Notes under the pieces: model-generated
The model's database searches: none
Told to the model about the DNA's origin: nothing
Seen by the model: only the letters and a program-made list of their open reading frames with translations
Assembly: GCA_013180565.1 (NCBI GenBank)
Contig: QBUN01000402.1
Coordinates: 1 to 16,727 of the forward strand
DNA length: 16,727 bases
Reading direction: 5' to 3'
DNA from: Candidatus Methanophaga sp. GoMg3.2
GTDB taxonomy: Archaea; Halobacteriota; Syntropharchaeia; Alkanophagales; Methanospirareceae
In this document: piece after piece, positions 1 to 6,559 of the stretch
Layout: each line of letters starts with the position of its first letter
Numbering within the stretch: the first letter of the stretch is position 1
Position numbers and translations under genes: made by a program

Positions 1-539
1 CAAACCACGACACCTATAACGCCAGTCTTTTTCTGCGCTATGGAATACCCCTTGTCCACTATTTCCTCAGCTACTGAACCACAGTGTTTTATGTAGCCTT
101 CTACCATCTTCTCCACGCGGCCACGCGGTCCTCTAAGCTTTCCAGACATGGTGATCTCACAGCCAAGTGCTCCTGCACCCATTATACGTTGCAGAGTTGA
201 CCGCCCAGCCCTTCTGAAATGCCAACCTCGCTCTATTAGCTTTGCAAGTCTATTAGACATCAATTGCGCACTTAGCTCAGGCGCTGCTATAGGTTGAACA
301 TCTATTTGTGGATTATCCAGCTCTTGTTTCTTGGTTATTTCGTCAGTCACCTTTTTTATTCGCTTACCATTCTTCCCTATTATCATTCCCGGCTTCTCAA
401 CATGGACCGTTATCTGCGTGCCCATAGGGGTCCTTTTTATATCCATACCCCCATAACCCGCTCTTTCTAACTCTTTCCGGAAATATTCATCCATCCGAAC
501 TTTCTTTATCCCTTCCTCCACAAATAACTTCTCTATCAC
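1..539 (-). CDS. rps3: 30S ribosomal protein S3 (uS3), 5' part; gene runs off the left edge
   Basis: uS3 lies at the mRNA entry side of the small ribosomal subunit. I read 179 codons from a GTG start at 537-539; the reading frame is still open at base 1, so the C-terminus is missing. The N-terminus reads VIEKLFVEEGIKKVRMDEYF, typical of archaeal S3. A type-II KH domain is present, with its GxxG loop (GKNG) at about residues 55-58, followed by the conserved RRAGRSTLQRIMGAGALG-type segment near residue 110-130. The start is supported by a GGGAGGT ribosome-binding site (553-559) that overlaps the end of rpl22, whose stop codon lies 9 bases upstream. It is the last visible gene of the ribosomal operon. 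Identification is firm; only the downstream extent is unknown. Confidence 0.95.
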   Translation of the reverse strand, partial: MIEKLFVEEGIKKVRMDEYFRKELERAGYGGMDIKRTPMGTQITVHVEKPGMIIGKNGKRIKKVTDEITKKQELDNPQIDVQPIAAPELSAQLMSNRLAKLIERGWHFRRAGRSTLQRIMGAGALGCEITMSGKLRGPRGRVEKMVEGYIKHCGSVAEEIVDKGYSIAQKKTGVIGVVV

Positions 540-548
540 TTTCTTCTA

Positions 549-1019
549 CTAACCTCCCACTTCCTTTAGCACTATCTCAACAGTGACTGTCTCAGTATTC
601 TTGGGCGTAGCACGACCAAAAGCACGTGGCATTATTCCATGAATGGTGCGACCCTTCTTCGTGGCCACATGCCATATACGCATTAGATCGAGGTCAAGCC
701 CTTTGTACTCCGCACTGCCCTTTGCATCTCGTAGCAATTTTAATATCGCCGCGGTTGCCCTCACAGGATATCTCCCTGCATACCATTTATTTAGCCCCTT
801 ACGATGCCCAACTTTCTTCTTATATCGCTTGAATGGGACTGCCACCTTCATTCCAAGCACATCCTCCAGGTACGTCTCTGCAGCCCCCACTTTCTTACCC
901 TTTATCGCTCTGCACACCTCATGCGCATGCTTAGGCGATATATGGAGTTCATAAGCCATAGCCCTAGCTGTCGTCTCCGGATCAATTACGTTTTCCGTGC
1001 AATATTTTACCCGTCCCAT
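549..1019 (-). CDS. rpl22: 50S ribosomal protein L22 (uL22)
   Basis: uL22 binds 23S rRNA, and its long beta-hairpin lines the peptide exit tunnel. The 156-residue product has the usual archaeal length (longer than the roughly 110 residues of bacteria). It carries the archaeal N-terminal segment with ELHISPKHAHEVCRAIKGKK and the hairpin region containing HGIMPRAFGRATPKNTETVTVEIV at the C-terminus, the most conserved part of the family. It follows rps19 by 5 bases and precedes rps3 by 9 bases, so it is translated from the same polycistronic message. The stop is TAG, close behind the GGGAGGT motif that serves rps3. Nothing is unusual in the protein itself. Confidence 0.97.
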   Translation of the reverse strand: MGRVKYCTENVIDPETTARAMAYELHISPKHAHEVCRAIKGKKVGAAETYLEDVLGMKVAVPFKRYKKKVGHRKGLNKWYAGRYPVRATAAILKLLRDAKGSAEYKGLDLDLMRIWHVATKKGRTIHGIMPRAFGRATPKNTETVTVEIVLKEVGG

Positions 1020-1024
1020 TTCAC

Positions 1025-1441
1025 TTATTTCAGCGGCACATACTTTGAAGACTTTGTCGCTCCTACTCCCGCAGCTCCATGTGATACTCTCTTTCGTGTC
1101 AATGCAAACTCACCCAAATAGTGCCCTATCATCTCTGGCTTTATCTCCACGTATTCAAAGCCTTTTCCATTGTGTATCCCTATCTTCTTCCCCATCATAC
1201 TTGGCAAAACGATAGCATCTCTTAGATGTGTCCTTATATCATCTTTCCCGGAACTAACTACCTCCAGCAGTTTCTCTTCTTCAGGTCGCAAAGTCCGCTT
1301 TATTTTCCTTCGCTGTTTTGCACATAAAAGTTTAACCAACTCGTCAAGTTTCATCTTCTTTAACTTTGCCATCGTATACCCTCTATATATGAATTCTTCT
1401 TCCTTCTTCTTCAATGTTGTTTTAGATTTCTTCTTTGCCAT
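1025..1441 (-). CDS. rps19: 30S ribosomal protein S19 (uS19)
   Basis: uS19 sits in the head of the small subunit near the A site and pairs with S13. The protein is 138 residues, normal for archaea. It begins with a Lys-rich tail (MAKKKSKTTLKKK) and then YRGYTMAKLKKMKLDELVKLL, the archaeal/eukaryotic-type N-terminal extension. The core holds THLRDAIVLPSMMGKKIGIHNG and EMIGHYLGEFALTRKRVSHG, which are diagnostic. The ATG at 1439-1441 is preceded by an exceptional Shine-Dalgarno sequence, annotated separately, that contains the stop codon of rpl2. It lies between rpl2 and rpl22 in the standard archaeal order. Confidence 0.97.
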   Translation of the reverse strand: MAKKKSKTTLKKKEEEFIYRGYTMAKLKKMKLDELVKLLCAKQRRKIKRTLRPEEEKLLEVVSSGKDDIRTHLRDAIVLPSMMGKKIGIHNGKGFEYVEIKPEMIGHYLGEFALTRKRVSHGAAGVGATKSSKYVPLK

Positions 1442-1442
1442 C

Positions 1443-1454
1443 GGATCACCTCCT
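1443..1454 (-). promoter_or_regulatory. Full-length Shine-Dalgarno sequence of rps19, overlapping the rpl2 stop
   Basis: On the coding strand the twelve bases AGGAGGTGATCC are the exact complement of the canonical 3' end of prokaryotic 16S rRNA (GGATCACCTCCT). The rps19 ATG follows directly (one base after the motif). The in-frame TGA stop of rpl2 (1446-1448) lies inside the motif. This suggests very strong initiation and coupling between the two genes. The sequence match is seen directly; the 16S tail of this organism is assumed to be canonical. Confidence 0.85.
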
Positions 1455-2177
1455 TCCGCTTCGTTTTGCCGCTATGTTCCCAACTTTCCTTCCCGGTGGT
1501 GCACCCCTGGCGACTGTTTTAGGCTTACCAACGTGCTGATGCGCGCCACCACCAAAAGGATGGTCAACGGGATTCATAGCTACTCCTCGCACTATCGGAT
1601 ATTTTGCTGCTCGTGCCTTCATCTTATGATATTTCTTTCCTGCTTTTACAAAAGGCTTTTCGGTACGTCCACCACCTGCAACTACACCTATAGTTGCAAA
1701 ACAGTCTGATAATAGCCATTTCTTCTTTCCACTTGGTAATAATACCTGTGATCTTCCTGTCTCATGCTCATGTGATAACAACGTTGCACAATCACCTGAA
1801 GACCGTGCGATCTTACCACCGTCATTTGATCTTAATTCTAAATTGCAAATCATGAGTCCTTCTGGGATGTTCCGAAGTGGCATTGTATTGCCTGCTTTTA
1901 TCTCGGCTGATTCTCCGTAACATACCTCGTCACCTACGCCAAGACCCTCTGGTATAACTATAAAACGCTTAACTCCCCCCCCGTTCTCGTCTTTTGGCTT
2001 TATAAGTGCTATAGGGGCACTCCTTGCAGGATCATGCACTATTTCCACGATCCTATATGATACCGTCTCATTCTTCTTCACCCTCACGTGTTCGAGATTA
2101 GCTTTATAACGATGTGAAGGTGCCCTAAACGTGGGAGAACCCTTCCCTCTCCGCTGCGCTATTATCCTTTTTCCCAT
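1446..2177 (-). CDS. rpl2: 50S ribosomal protein L2 (uL2)
   Basis: uL2 is needed for subunit association and for the structure of the peptidyl transferase centre. The 243-residue product is of archaeal length. It starts with MGKRIIAQRRGKGSPTFRAP and ends with the hallmark block GVAMNPVDHPFGGGAHQHVGKP, containing the universally conserved histidine of the MNPVDHP motif, followed by a basic tail. It lies 11 bases downstream of rpl23. Its TGA stop is embedded in the Shine-Dalgarno sequence of rps19. The upstream spacer (2178-2188) is AT-rich with no clear Shine-Dalgarno sequence, so initiation may depend on translation of rpl23. Confidence 0.97.
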   Translation of the reverse strand: MGKRIIAQRRGKGSPTFRAPSHRYKANLEHVRVKKNETVSYRIVEIVHDPARSAPIALIKPKDENGGGVKRFIVIPEGLGVGDEVCYGESAEIKAGNTMPLRNIPEGLMICNLELRSNDGGKIARSSGDCATLLSHEHETGRSQVLLPSGKKKWLLSDCFATIGVVAGGGRTEKPFVKAGKKYHKMKARAAKYPIVRGVAMNPVDHPFGGGAHQHVGKPKTVARGAPPGRKVGNIAAKRSGRR

Positions 2178-2188
2178 TTTTCTTATTA

Positions 2189-2437
2189 TTATAATATACC
2201 CAGTGAAGTACCTACTTCTTTCGCCTTGCCTTCATACTCAAATTCTATTATCGCTTTCTTCTTTCCTTTAGATGATATCAATGTCCTCACGCTTTTCACC
2301 TGTGTCTCAAATACTATTTCCACTTCTCGCTTTATCTCTGCCCTATTAGCCCGTAAATCCACAATAAACGGGAGCTTATTCTCCGAATCTATCATCAAAG
2401 TTGCTTTTTCACTTGGAAGCACATGTTTTAGCACCAT
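2189..2437 (-). CDS. rpl23: 50S ribosomal protein L23 (uL23)
   Basis: uL23 lies at the exit of the peptide tunnel and is the docking site for SRP and nascent-chain factors. The protein has 82 residues, typical of archaea. The N-terminal VLKHVLPSEKATLMIDSENKLPFIVDLRANRAEIKREVE block is the family signature, and the end (VGTSLGIL) matches the usual archaeal C-terminus, which lacks the extensions of eukaryotes. The ATG at 2435-2437 follows GGAGTGAT (2441-2448), which includes the TGA stop of rpl4, so the two genes are probably translationally coupled. Order and spacing fit the ribosomal operon. Confidence 0.96.
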   Translation of the reverse strand: MVLKHVLPSEKATLMIDSENKLPFIVDLRANRAEIKREVEIVFETQVKSVRTLISSKGKKKAIIEFEYEGKAKEVGTSLGIL

Positions 2438-2443
2438 TTCTTA

Positions 2444-3250
2444 TCACTCCATTGCGGCAAGCTTATTTATGGAAGATTCTGTCCAGATGGTCAATCTGCC
2501 CGGATGCGTTCCCGGAGCAAACAATTCAGCATTTAGCTTTGACACGTATGATATATCCACACCCGGTAAATTTTCCGCGCCTTTCAATATTCGTCTATCT
2601 CTAGATGGATGCTCGGACTCTACTGTTCCTTCATCACCAGAGATGACAATTAAAATGCTCTTTTTGGTCTTATACCTTCTCCCCCGCATCTTCCCTCTAC
2701 CTGCCCGTATTTTACGGCCTTTTGCACGCAGTAAGTCAGCCCACACGCCTACGGATTTTAAAAATTCCGTTACTTCCGAGGTCTTTTCAAGGCTTGCAAA
2801 CGAATCCTCCACGACTATCGGCAGTTCTACGTCCGTATTAAACATATGACCACGATCTCTTACGAGTTCAGGATTTATAGCGGCTGCTATAGCAGATCTT
2901 ATCGCTTTCCGCCGTTCCTTTCTGTTTATTCTCCTCTTCAGGATCTTCTCAACTTTTGGCGGATGTGCCCTTCTACCGCCAACCGCTTGTGGCACCTTTG
3001 CCGCTCTCCGCCCATTTTTTATGCGTGGGACTCGGGCAACGGCTCTGCCAGGACCCCAGTTCTCTGCAGATGTTTTTCGCCCTGCTAAAAGGTCTGTACC
3101 CTTTGGCTGCAGCCTGTTTGATTGCATTGCCAGCACTGCGTTCTTTATCAAGTCAGGTCTGTATTCTTCCATGAATACCGGTGGAAGTGTTATCTCCCTC
3201 ACAAAGTTACCTGATAAGTCTACCACTTTCCCCTTTAGTTCTTCTTTCAT
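2444..3250 (-). CDS. rpl4: 50S ribosomal protein L4 (uL4)
   Basis: uL4 contacts 23S rRNA domain I and extends a loop into the exit tunnel. The product has 268 residues, close to the archaeal norm. It contains the tunnel-loop block [20 protein letters not shown] followed by [10 protein letters not shown], and the archaeal/eukaryotic-type globular domain with [15 protein letters not shown] and [25 protein letters not shown]. It follows rpl3 by 16 bases. A GGGTGA-type Shine-Dalgarno sequence (about 3267-3273) contains the rpl3 stop but is about 16 bases from this ATG, longer than usual. No better in-frame start was seen, and the N-terminus aligns with the family. Confidence 0.95.
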   Translation of the reverse strand: MKEELKGKVVDLSGNFVREITLPPVFMEEYRPDLIKNAVLAMQSNRLQPKGTDLLAGRKTSAENWGPGRAVARVPRIKNGRRAAKVPQAVGGRRAHPPKVEKILKRRINRKERRKAIRSAIAAAINPELVRDRGHMFNTDVELPIVVEDSFASLEKTSEVTEFLKSVGVWADLLRAKGRKIRAGRGKMRGRRYKTKKSILIVISGDEGTVESEHPSRDRRILKGAENLPGVDISYVSKLNAELFAPGTHPGRLTIWTESSINKLAAME

Positions 3251-3266
3251 TTCTCTCGTCTTCTTA

Positions 3267-4211
3267 TCACCCTTGTTGTGACTCCTTGCTTATATATACT
3301 ATGTCTGGCGCATCCAATTTAGGAGGGGCTCTAATAGCTCGAGAAAGTCGCACCAGTCTCTTTTTAGGTCCTGGAACGCTGCCCTTTAATAGAACATAAT
3401 CATTTCTCACGATACCATAATTCAGGAAACCCCCTTTTGGCGTTATCTCTTCACCATTTTCGCCTATTTTCACTATCCGCTTGTTATACTCTGTCCGCTG
3501 CTGATACCCTGTCTGTCCAAGCTGGGGTACTCGCCACCTCACCCTACGAGGCGTCCAAGCGCCGATAGCACCAACATGACGGCCTTTTCCCGATCTTCGC
3601 GCCTTTGCGTTCTGAATGGTAATTCCCCACCTTTTTACGGGCCCCTGTGTACCCTTACCCTTGGTTACTGCAGTGGCATCCACAAAATCACCTTCGTTAA
3701 ATACATCCTTCGCACTTATATCCTTCCCTAGCATTTCTTTTGCGTATTCGAGGTCTTTCCCTAGCTCGCCGCCCATCTGTGTCTCCATCACTTCCTTCTT
3801 CTTCTTCGGCACGCCATTCACTGCTTTGGGCAGTGTGGAAGAAATCATACGCAACTCAAGTCCCGTACTATTACTCTTGATTAGTTCTTCTATTTTACTA
3901 AGGTCGTCATATGCCTCCGTTACCGTCTGCTTACCGTAGTGAGTGGTCTTATAAAGTCGGAATCCTTCTACCCGCATAGGCGGCGTCTCTATTACTGTCA
4001 CGGGAATAGCTATTTCCATCCCCTTTGTCATGCTATGGCTGGCGTTATCGGTCAGAATAATGTGGGTCATCCCGGCTTTATAACCGGCAAAGCCCTGTAT
4101 ATTCCCACCATCGACTATCGTCTCTCTCTTTATCCTACAAATCTCACTTCTTGCTCGCTTCCTTGGTGTAAAGGCAAGCGACCCTCTCCTTGGTCTGTGT
4201 CTTTTTGCCAT
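3267..4211 (-). CDS. rpl3: 50S ribosomal protein L3 (uL3)
   Basis: uL3 is an early-assembly protein reaching the peptidyl transferase centre. The product has 314 residues, slightly shorter than many archaeal L3 proteins. It begins with [20 protein letters not shown], the archaeal signature, followed by [16 protein letters not shown]. The core contains [20 protein letters not shown] and [30 protein letters not shown]. It is the first gene of the ribosomal block; a TATA-like promoter lies in the gap to the aconitase-X gene. The ATG at 4209-4211 has no strong Shine-Dalgarno sequence in front of it. The identity is certain from the conserved blocks and the downstream order. Confidence 0.97.
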   Translation of the reverse strand: MAKRHRPRRGSLAFTPRKRARSEICRIKRETIVDGGNIQGFAGYKAGMTHIILTDNASHSMTKGMEIAIPVTVIETPPMRVEGFRLYKTTHYGKQTVTEAYDDLSKIEELIKSNSTGLELRMISSTLPKAVNGVPKKKKEVMETQMGGELGKDLEYAKEMLGKDISAKDVFNEGDFVDATAVTKGKGTQGPVKRWGITIQNAKARRSGKGRHVGAIGAWTPRRVRWRVPQLGQTGYQQRTEYNKRIVKIGENGEEITPKGGFLNYGIVRNDYVLLKGSVPGPKKRLVRLSRAIRAPPKLDAPDIVYISKESQQG

Positions 4212-4252
4212 CTTATCTCTGTACTGAAGTTAGTTAAAGTTAGAATGAATAT

Positions 4253-4267
4253 AGGATTATATAAATC
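4253..4267 (-). promoter_or_regulatory. TATA-like promoter of the ribosomal protein operon
   Basis: On the minus strand the gap between the aconitase-X gene and rpl3 contains TTTATATAAT (around 4255-4266), a good archaeal TATA box. A start about 25 bases downstream would give a leader of roughly 20 to 25 bases before the rpl3 ATG. Placement is by eye. Confidence 0.55.
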
Positions 4268-4278
4268 ACTCTCAGATT

Positions 4279-5439
4279 TTAAAATGCCGCTCTAACACAA
4301 TCTTCGGTCTTGCACAATCTCACTTCCGCTCCTACGGAGAGAAGAGGCACGTATCTCATCATTTTACCTGAGTTTGTCAATACGTGCTTATACTGCTCAA
4401 ATGCAGGTGAGACCACGAAACATGTATCGCAAATTACCTTAACGCCATAATCCTCTATCCGTATCACCAGTTCTTGCATGCGCTGCTTTATCGCTCTCGC
4501 GGTAAATATAAAGAAATCTTTTTTCACTTTCCTTCCTTTGCCCTCAACCCGCAGTAGCTTGTGTATCTGCTGGAGTTCAAGAGAAGAGCAATGAGGGCAT
4601 CCAATCGCGATTACATCGGCTTCCTCTGCTCCTGCATAACATTTAGTCACATCGCCTTCATCTACACCTATTTTTTCAGAGGGTATGTCCCATGCTTCAG
4701 GTGTTAGTCCTCTTATATGATACAGTCCTACGGACCCGGTTGCACCTATTGCAGCGGATAAATGCTTCAGTTCGTCTTTACTTGGTATAGATGGAAGTTC
4801 TATTAGCGGTATCCTATTGCCTACGAGTTCGCCAATTAAAAATCCGAGTGCGCTATAGTCTGCATCTGCAAGGTCACAACTCGCACAGATGCGTATCTCG
4901 GGCGCTCGGTTCTCTGTTTGGTGAAGCCCATAAAAAGGTGTCTTTCCTATAAGTGCAGCGGCAAGAGCTGAAGGTGCACCTTCCATATTCGTTCTGGCAC
5001 CGAGGACCGAGTTAGCATATAAAACGGCTGATGATTCCGACCATGCGATATGCACACCTTTTTGGGGCGCCCCGCCTTCCAGTAGATAGGGAATACATGT
5101 ACACTCGGGAGCGATGCCCAGATTTTTATACGCTGTGAATACCGCAGTTTGCTTATCTGCGAACTCTTTTGTGATGTTCATCTCCGACCACAGTTCCCTA
5201 TCCATGCCCATCGGGTTCAAGGTGCTTTTTACTTTTACCGTGCCTTCGAGACGGTTTATGAATTCAAATGCGTCTCCTATGGTCTTGTACGATACACCAG
5301 ACATGTGTGCGCTTGCTATTGGGATCAGCTCAGAAGCGTTGTTTATATCTCCGATTGCTACCAGTATCTCCATCGCTTTCTTCTTCGTCCAGCCTTCTTC
5401 TCCTTCGTATATCCGCTCTTCCTCTTTTGTCAGGTGCAT
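4279..5439 (-). CDS. Aconitase X large subunit; probable phosphomevalonate dehydratase large subunit
   Basis: Aconitase-X proteins are iron-sulfur hydro-lyases. In archaea the family's established role is dehydration of mevalonate 5-phosphate to trans-anhydromevalonate phosphate in the archaeal mevalonate route to isoprenoid lipids. The 386-residue length fits a separate large subunit. Diagnostic segments are SAHMSGVSYKTIGD (residues 43-56), ECTCIPYLLEGGAP (112-125), CASCDLADADY (185-195), GCPHCSSLEL (280-289) and CDTCFVVSP (337-345). Cys113 or Cys115, Cys281 and Cys284, and Cys337 and Cys340 are candidate cluster ligands. The small (DUF126-type) subunit, often next door in archaea, is not in this window. 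The gene is separated from rpl3 by 67 bases and appears to have its own promoter. Family assignment is firm; substrate is inferred from archaeal context. Confidence 0.9.
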   Translation of the reverse strand: MHLTKEEERIYEGEEGWTKKKAMEILVAIGDINNASELIPIASAHMSGVSYKTIGDAFEFINRLEGTVKVKSTLNPMGMDRELWSEMNITKEFADKQTAVFTAYKNLGIAPECTCIPYLLEGGAPQKGVHIAWSESSAVLYANSVLGARTNMEGAPSALAAALIGKTPFYGLHQTENRAPEIRICASCDLADADYSALGFLIGELVGNRIPLIELPSIPSKDELKHLSAAIGATGSVGLYHIRGLTPEAWDIPSEKIGVDEGDVTKCYAGAEEADVIAIGCPHCSSLELQQIHKLLRVEGKGRKVKKDFFIFTARAIKQRMQELVIRIEDYGVKVICDTCFVVSPAFEQYKHVLTNSGKMMRYVPLLSVGAEVRLCKTEDCVRAAF

Positions 5440-5469
5440 GTATTTACTATCTGCTTTAGATGCTCCTCC

Positions 5470-5486
5470 CTATAAAAATAAATTAT
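5470..5486 (-). promoter_or_regulatory. TATA-like promoter of the aconitase-X gene
   Basis: On the minus strand, ATTTATTTTTATAG (5470-5483) lies about 35 to 45 bases before the ATG of the aconitase-X gene. It would give a short leader of about 12 bases, which has no clear Shine-Dalgarno sequence. It abuts the inverted repeat on its upstream side. Confidence 0.4.
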
Positions 5487-5487
5487 T

Positions 5488-5552
5488 GACACAGATTAAC
5501 GCAGATTAACGCAGAAGAAATTAAATCAGTGTAAATCCGTGTAAATCTGCGT
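5488..5552. repeat. Imperfect inverted repeat made of short tandem units
   Basis: The left arm (5488-5515) contains two direct copies of a ten-base unit (CAGATTAACG). The right arm (5525-5552) contains GTGTAAATCC, GTGTAAATCT and GCGTC, which is an imperfect reverse complement of the left arm. The arms are about 28 bases, separated by a 9-base AT-rich loop. The element fills the gap between the divergent aconitase-X and surface-protein genes. Units of this kind (variants of AATCTGYGT) occur as dispersed intergenic repeats in many prokaryotic genomes; that is from memory and copy number here is unknown. Confidence 0.75.
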
Positions 5553-5555
5553 CCT

Positions 5556-5570
5556 AAATTAAATTTATAG
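5556..5570 (+). promoter_or_regulatory. TATA-like promoter of the surface-protein gene
   Basis: The sequence AAATTAAATTTATAG lies about 35 to 45 bases before the ATG at 5604, immediately after the right arm of the inverted repeat. It would place the transcript start near 5590, leaving a short leader with no evident Shine-Dalgarno sequence. This is a visual call. Confidence 0.4.
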
Positions 5571-5603
5571 GTAGAAGTTATACGTTATTATACAATCAAA
5601 AAG

Positions 5604-6545
5604 ATGAAGACCGTGACAAAAGGCAAAGTGATTGTAATAGCAGCGATTATGTTCGTTTTTGTCTTTGCAGCGCCGATGAGTTATGCTGCGAGTAGGGGCG
5701 ATAATTATAACCATATAGTTGTACAACAAACACCACAAAAAGTGTTAATCAAACAGAATTTAGAATTCGAGGGGTTCTCCGTACTGCCAGTAGTATACCG
5801 GTTAGTAGGTGGCGATATAGTGAATACATATTCAGCAGACGGCAATAACCGTATTTACAACGTTAATTGGCCAATGTCCGGCGCATATTATGTGAACTAT
5901 AACTCAACGGCAAAGAATGCAGATGCTCAGCTTTCTCTCGAGACTGTGAATATACCATTAGAGCTTAAAGTAGGCACAACAGCGGTATCGTTTATCGCTG
6001 TGGGAACAGAGCTTAGAGTGGATACCGCGGGAATAAACCTGTTCGATGAGGACATAGTTGATCTCATCATAAAGGGTCCAGATGGCCAAATAAAATATGA
6101 TATGGAGAACGATCAACAATTTACAGATATAGCAGTGTCAGAATTGAAGAAATATGGCACTGACGGTCTCAAAACCACCGGATGGAAGATAGGCGGTTAC
6201 ACGTTCCAGGTAAAGACCGAATCAGCGCATGCATGTGGCTTGGATGCGGTGAGTGAAAAAAAAGAGGTTAAAAGAGGTGGATCATATTATGAACCTTCCC
6301 CTACACCATCACCCAAAAAAGAAAATGAGATTGCGGTTCCTCATTTAACACCGACTGCCACACCCATACCAACAGTCACCCCTACAGTTACACATATCCT
6401 GACGCCGATACCATCATCAACGCCTGAACCATCACCTACGCCATCTCCGGCAGTTTCACCAACACCATTAATACCAGGCTCCGAATTTTTGTCCGCTATA
6501 ATCGGTATAATAATCGCAGTATGCCTCTTCTGGTATAGGAAATGA
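5604..6545 (+). CDS. Secreted, membrane-anchored surface protein with Thr/Pro-rich stalk and PGF-CTERM-like tail
   Basis: I do not recognise the main domain with certainty. The 313-residue product has a Sec signal peptide (residues 1 to about 29: Lys-rich start, hydrophobic stretch VIVIAAIMFVFVFAAP, likely cleavage after MSYA). An extracellular region of roughly 200 residues rich in beta-type sequence follows, with NLFDEDIVDLIIKGPDG and YTFQVKTESAHACGLDA. It loosely resembles surface proteins of the DUF3821/S-layer type in methanogens (low confidence). From about residue 232 to 288 there is a Thr/Pro/Ser-rich stalk (many TP and SPTP units), probably glycosylated. The last 24 residues (PGSEFLSAIIGIIIAVCLFWYRK) form a helix ending in a basic RK, like PGF-CTERM tails cut by archaeosortase. 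It is on the strand opposite to its neighbours. Confidence 0.75.
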   Translation: MKTVTKGKVIVIAAIMFVFVFAAPMSYAASRGDNYNHIVVQQTPQKVLIKQNLEFEGFSVLPVVYRLVGGDIVNTYSADGNNRIYNVNWPMSGAYYVNYNSTAKNADAQLSLETVNIPLELKVGTTAVSFIAVGTELRVDTAGINLFDEDIVDLIIKGPDGQIKYDMENDQQFTDIAVSELKKYGTDGLKTTGWKIGGYTFQVKTESAHACGLDAVSEKKEVKRGGSYYEPSPTPSPKKENEIAVPHLTPTATPIPTVTPTVTHILTPIPSSTPEPSPTPSPAVSPTPLIPGSEFLSAIIGIIIAVCLFWYRK

Positions 6546-6559
6546 GTCATAATGAGTGA

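Noticed and set aside
626..4295. Many plus-strand open frames of 60-200 codons opposite the ribosomal genes
   Set aside because: They are antisense shadows of conserved ribosomal proteins, rich in Ser, Phe, Leu and Cys, with no motifs of their own.
5488..5552. CRISPR array
   Set aside because: The units are ten-base and contiguous, in opposite orientation in the two arms, with no spacers; no cas genes are nearby.
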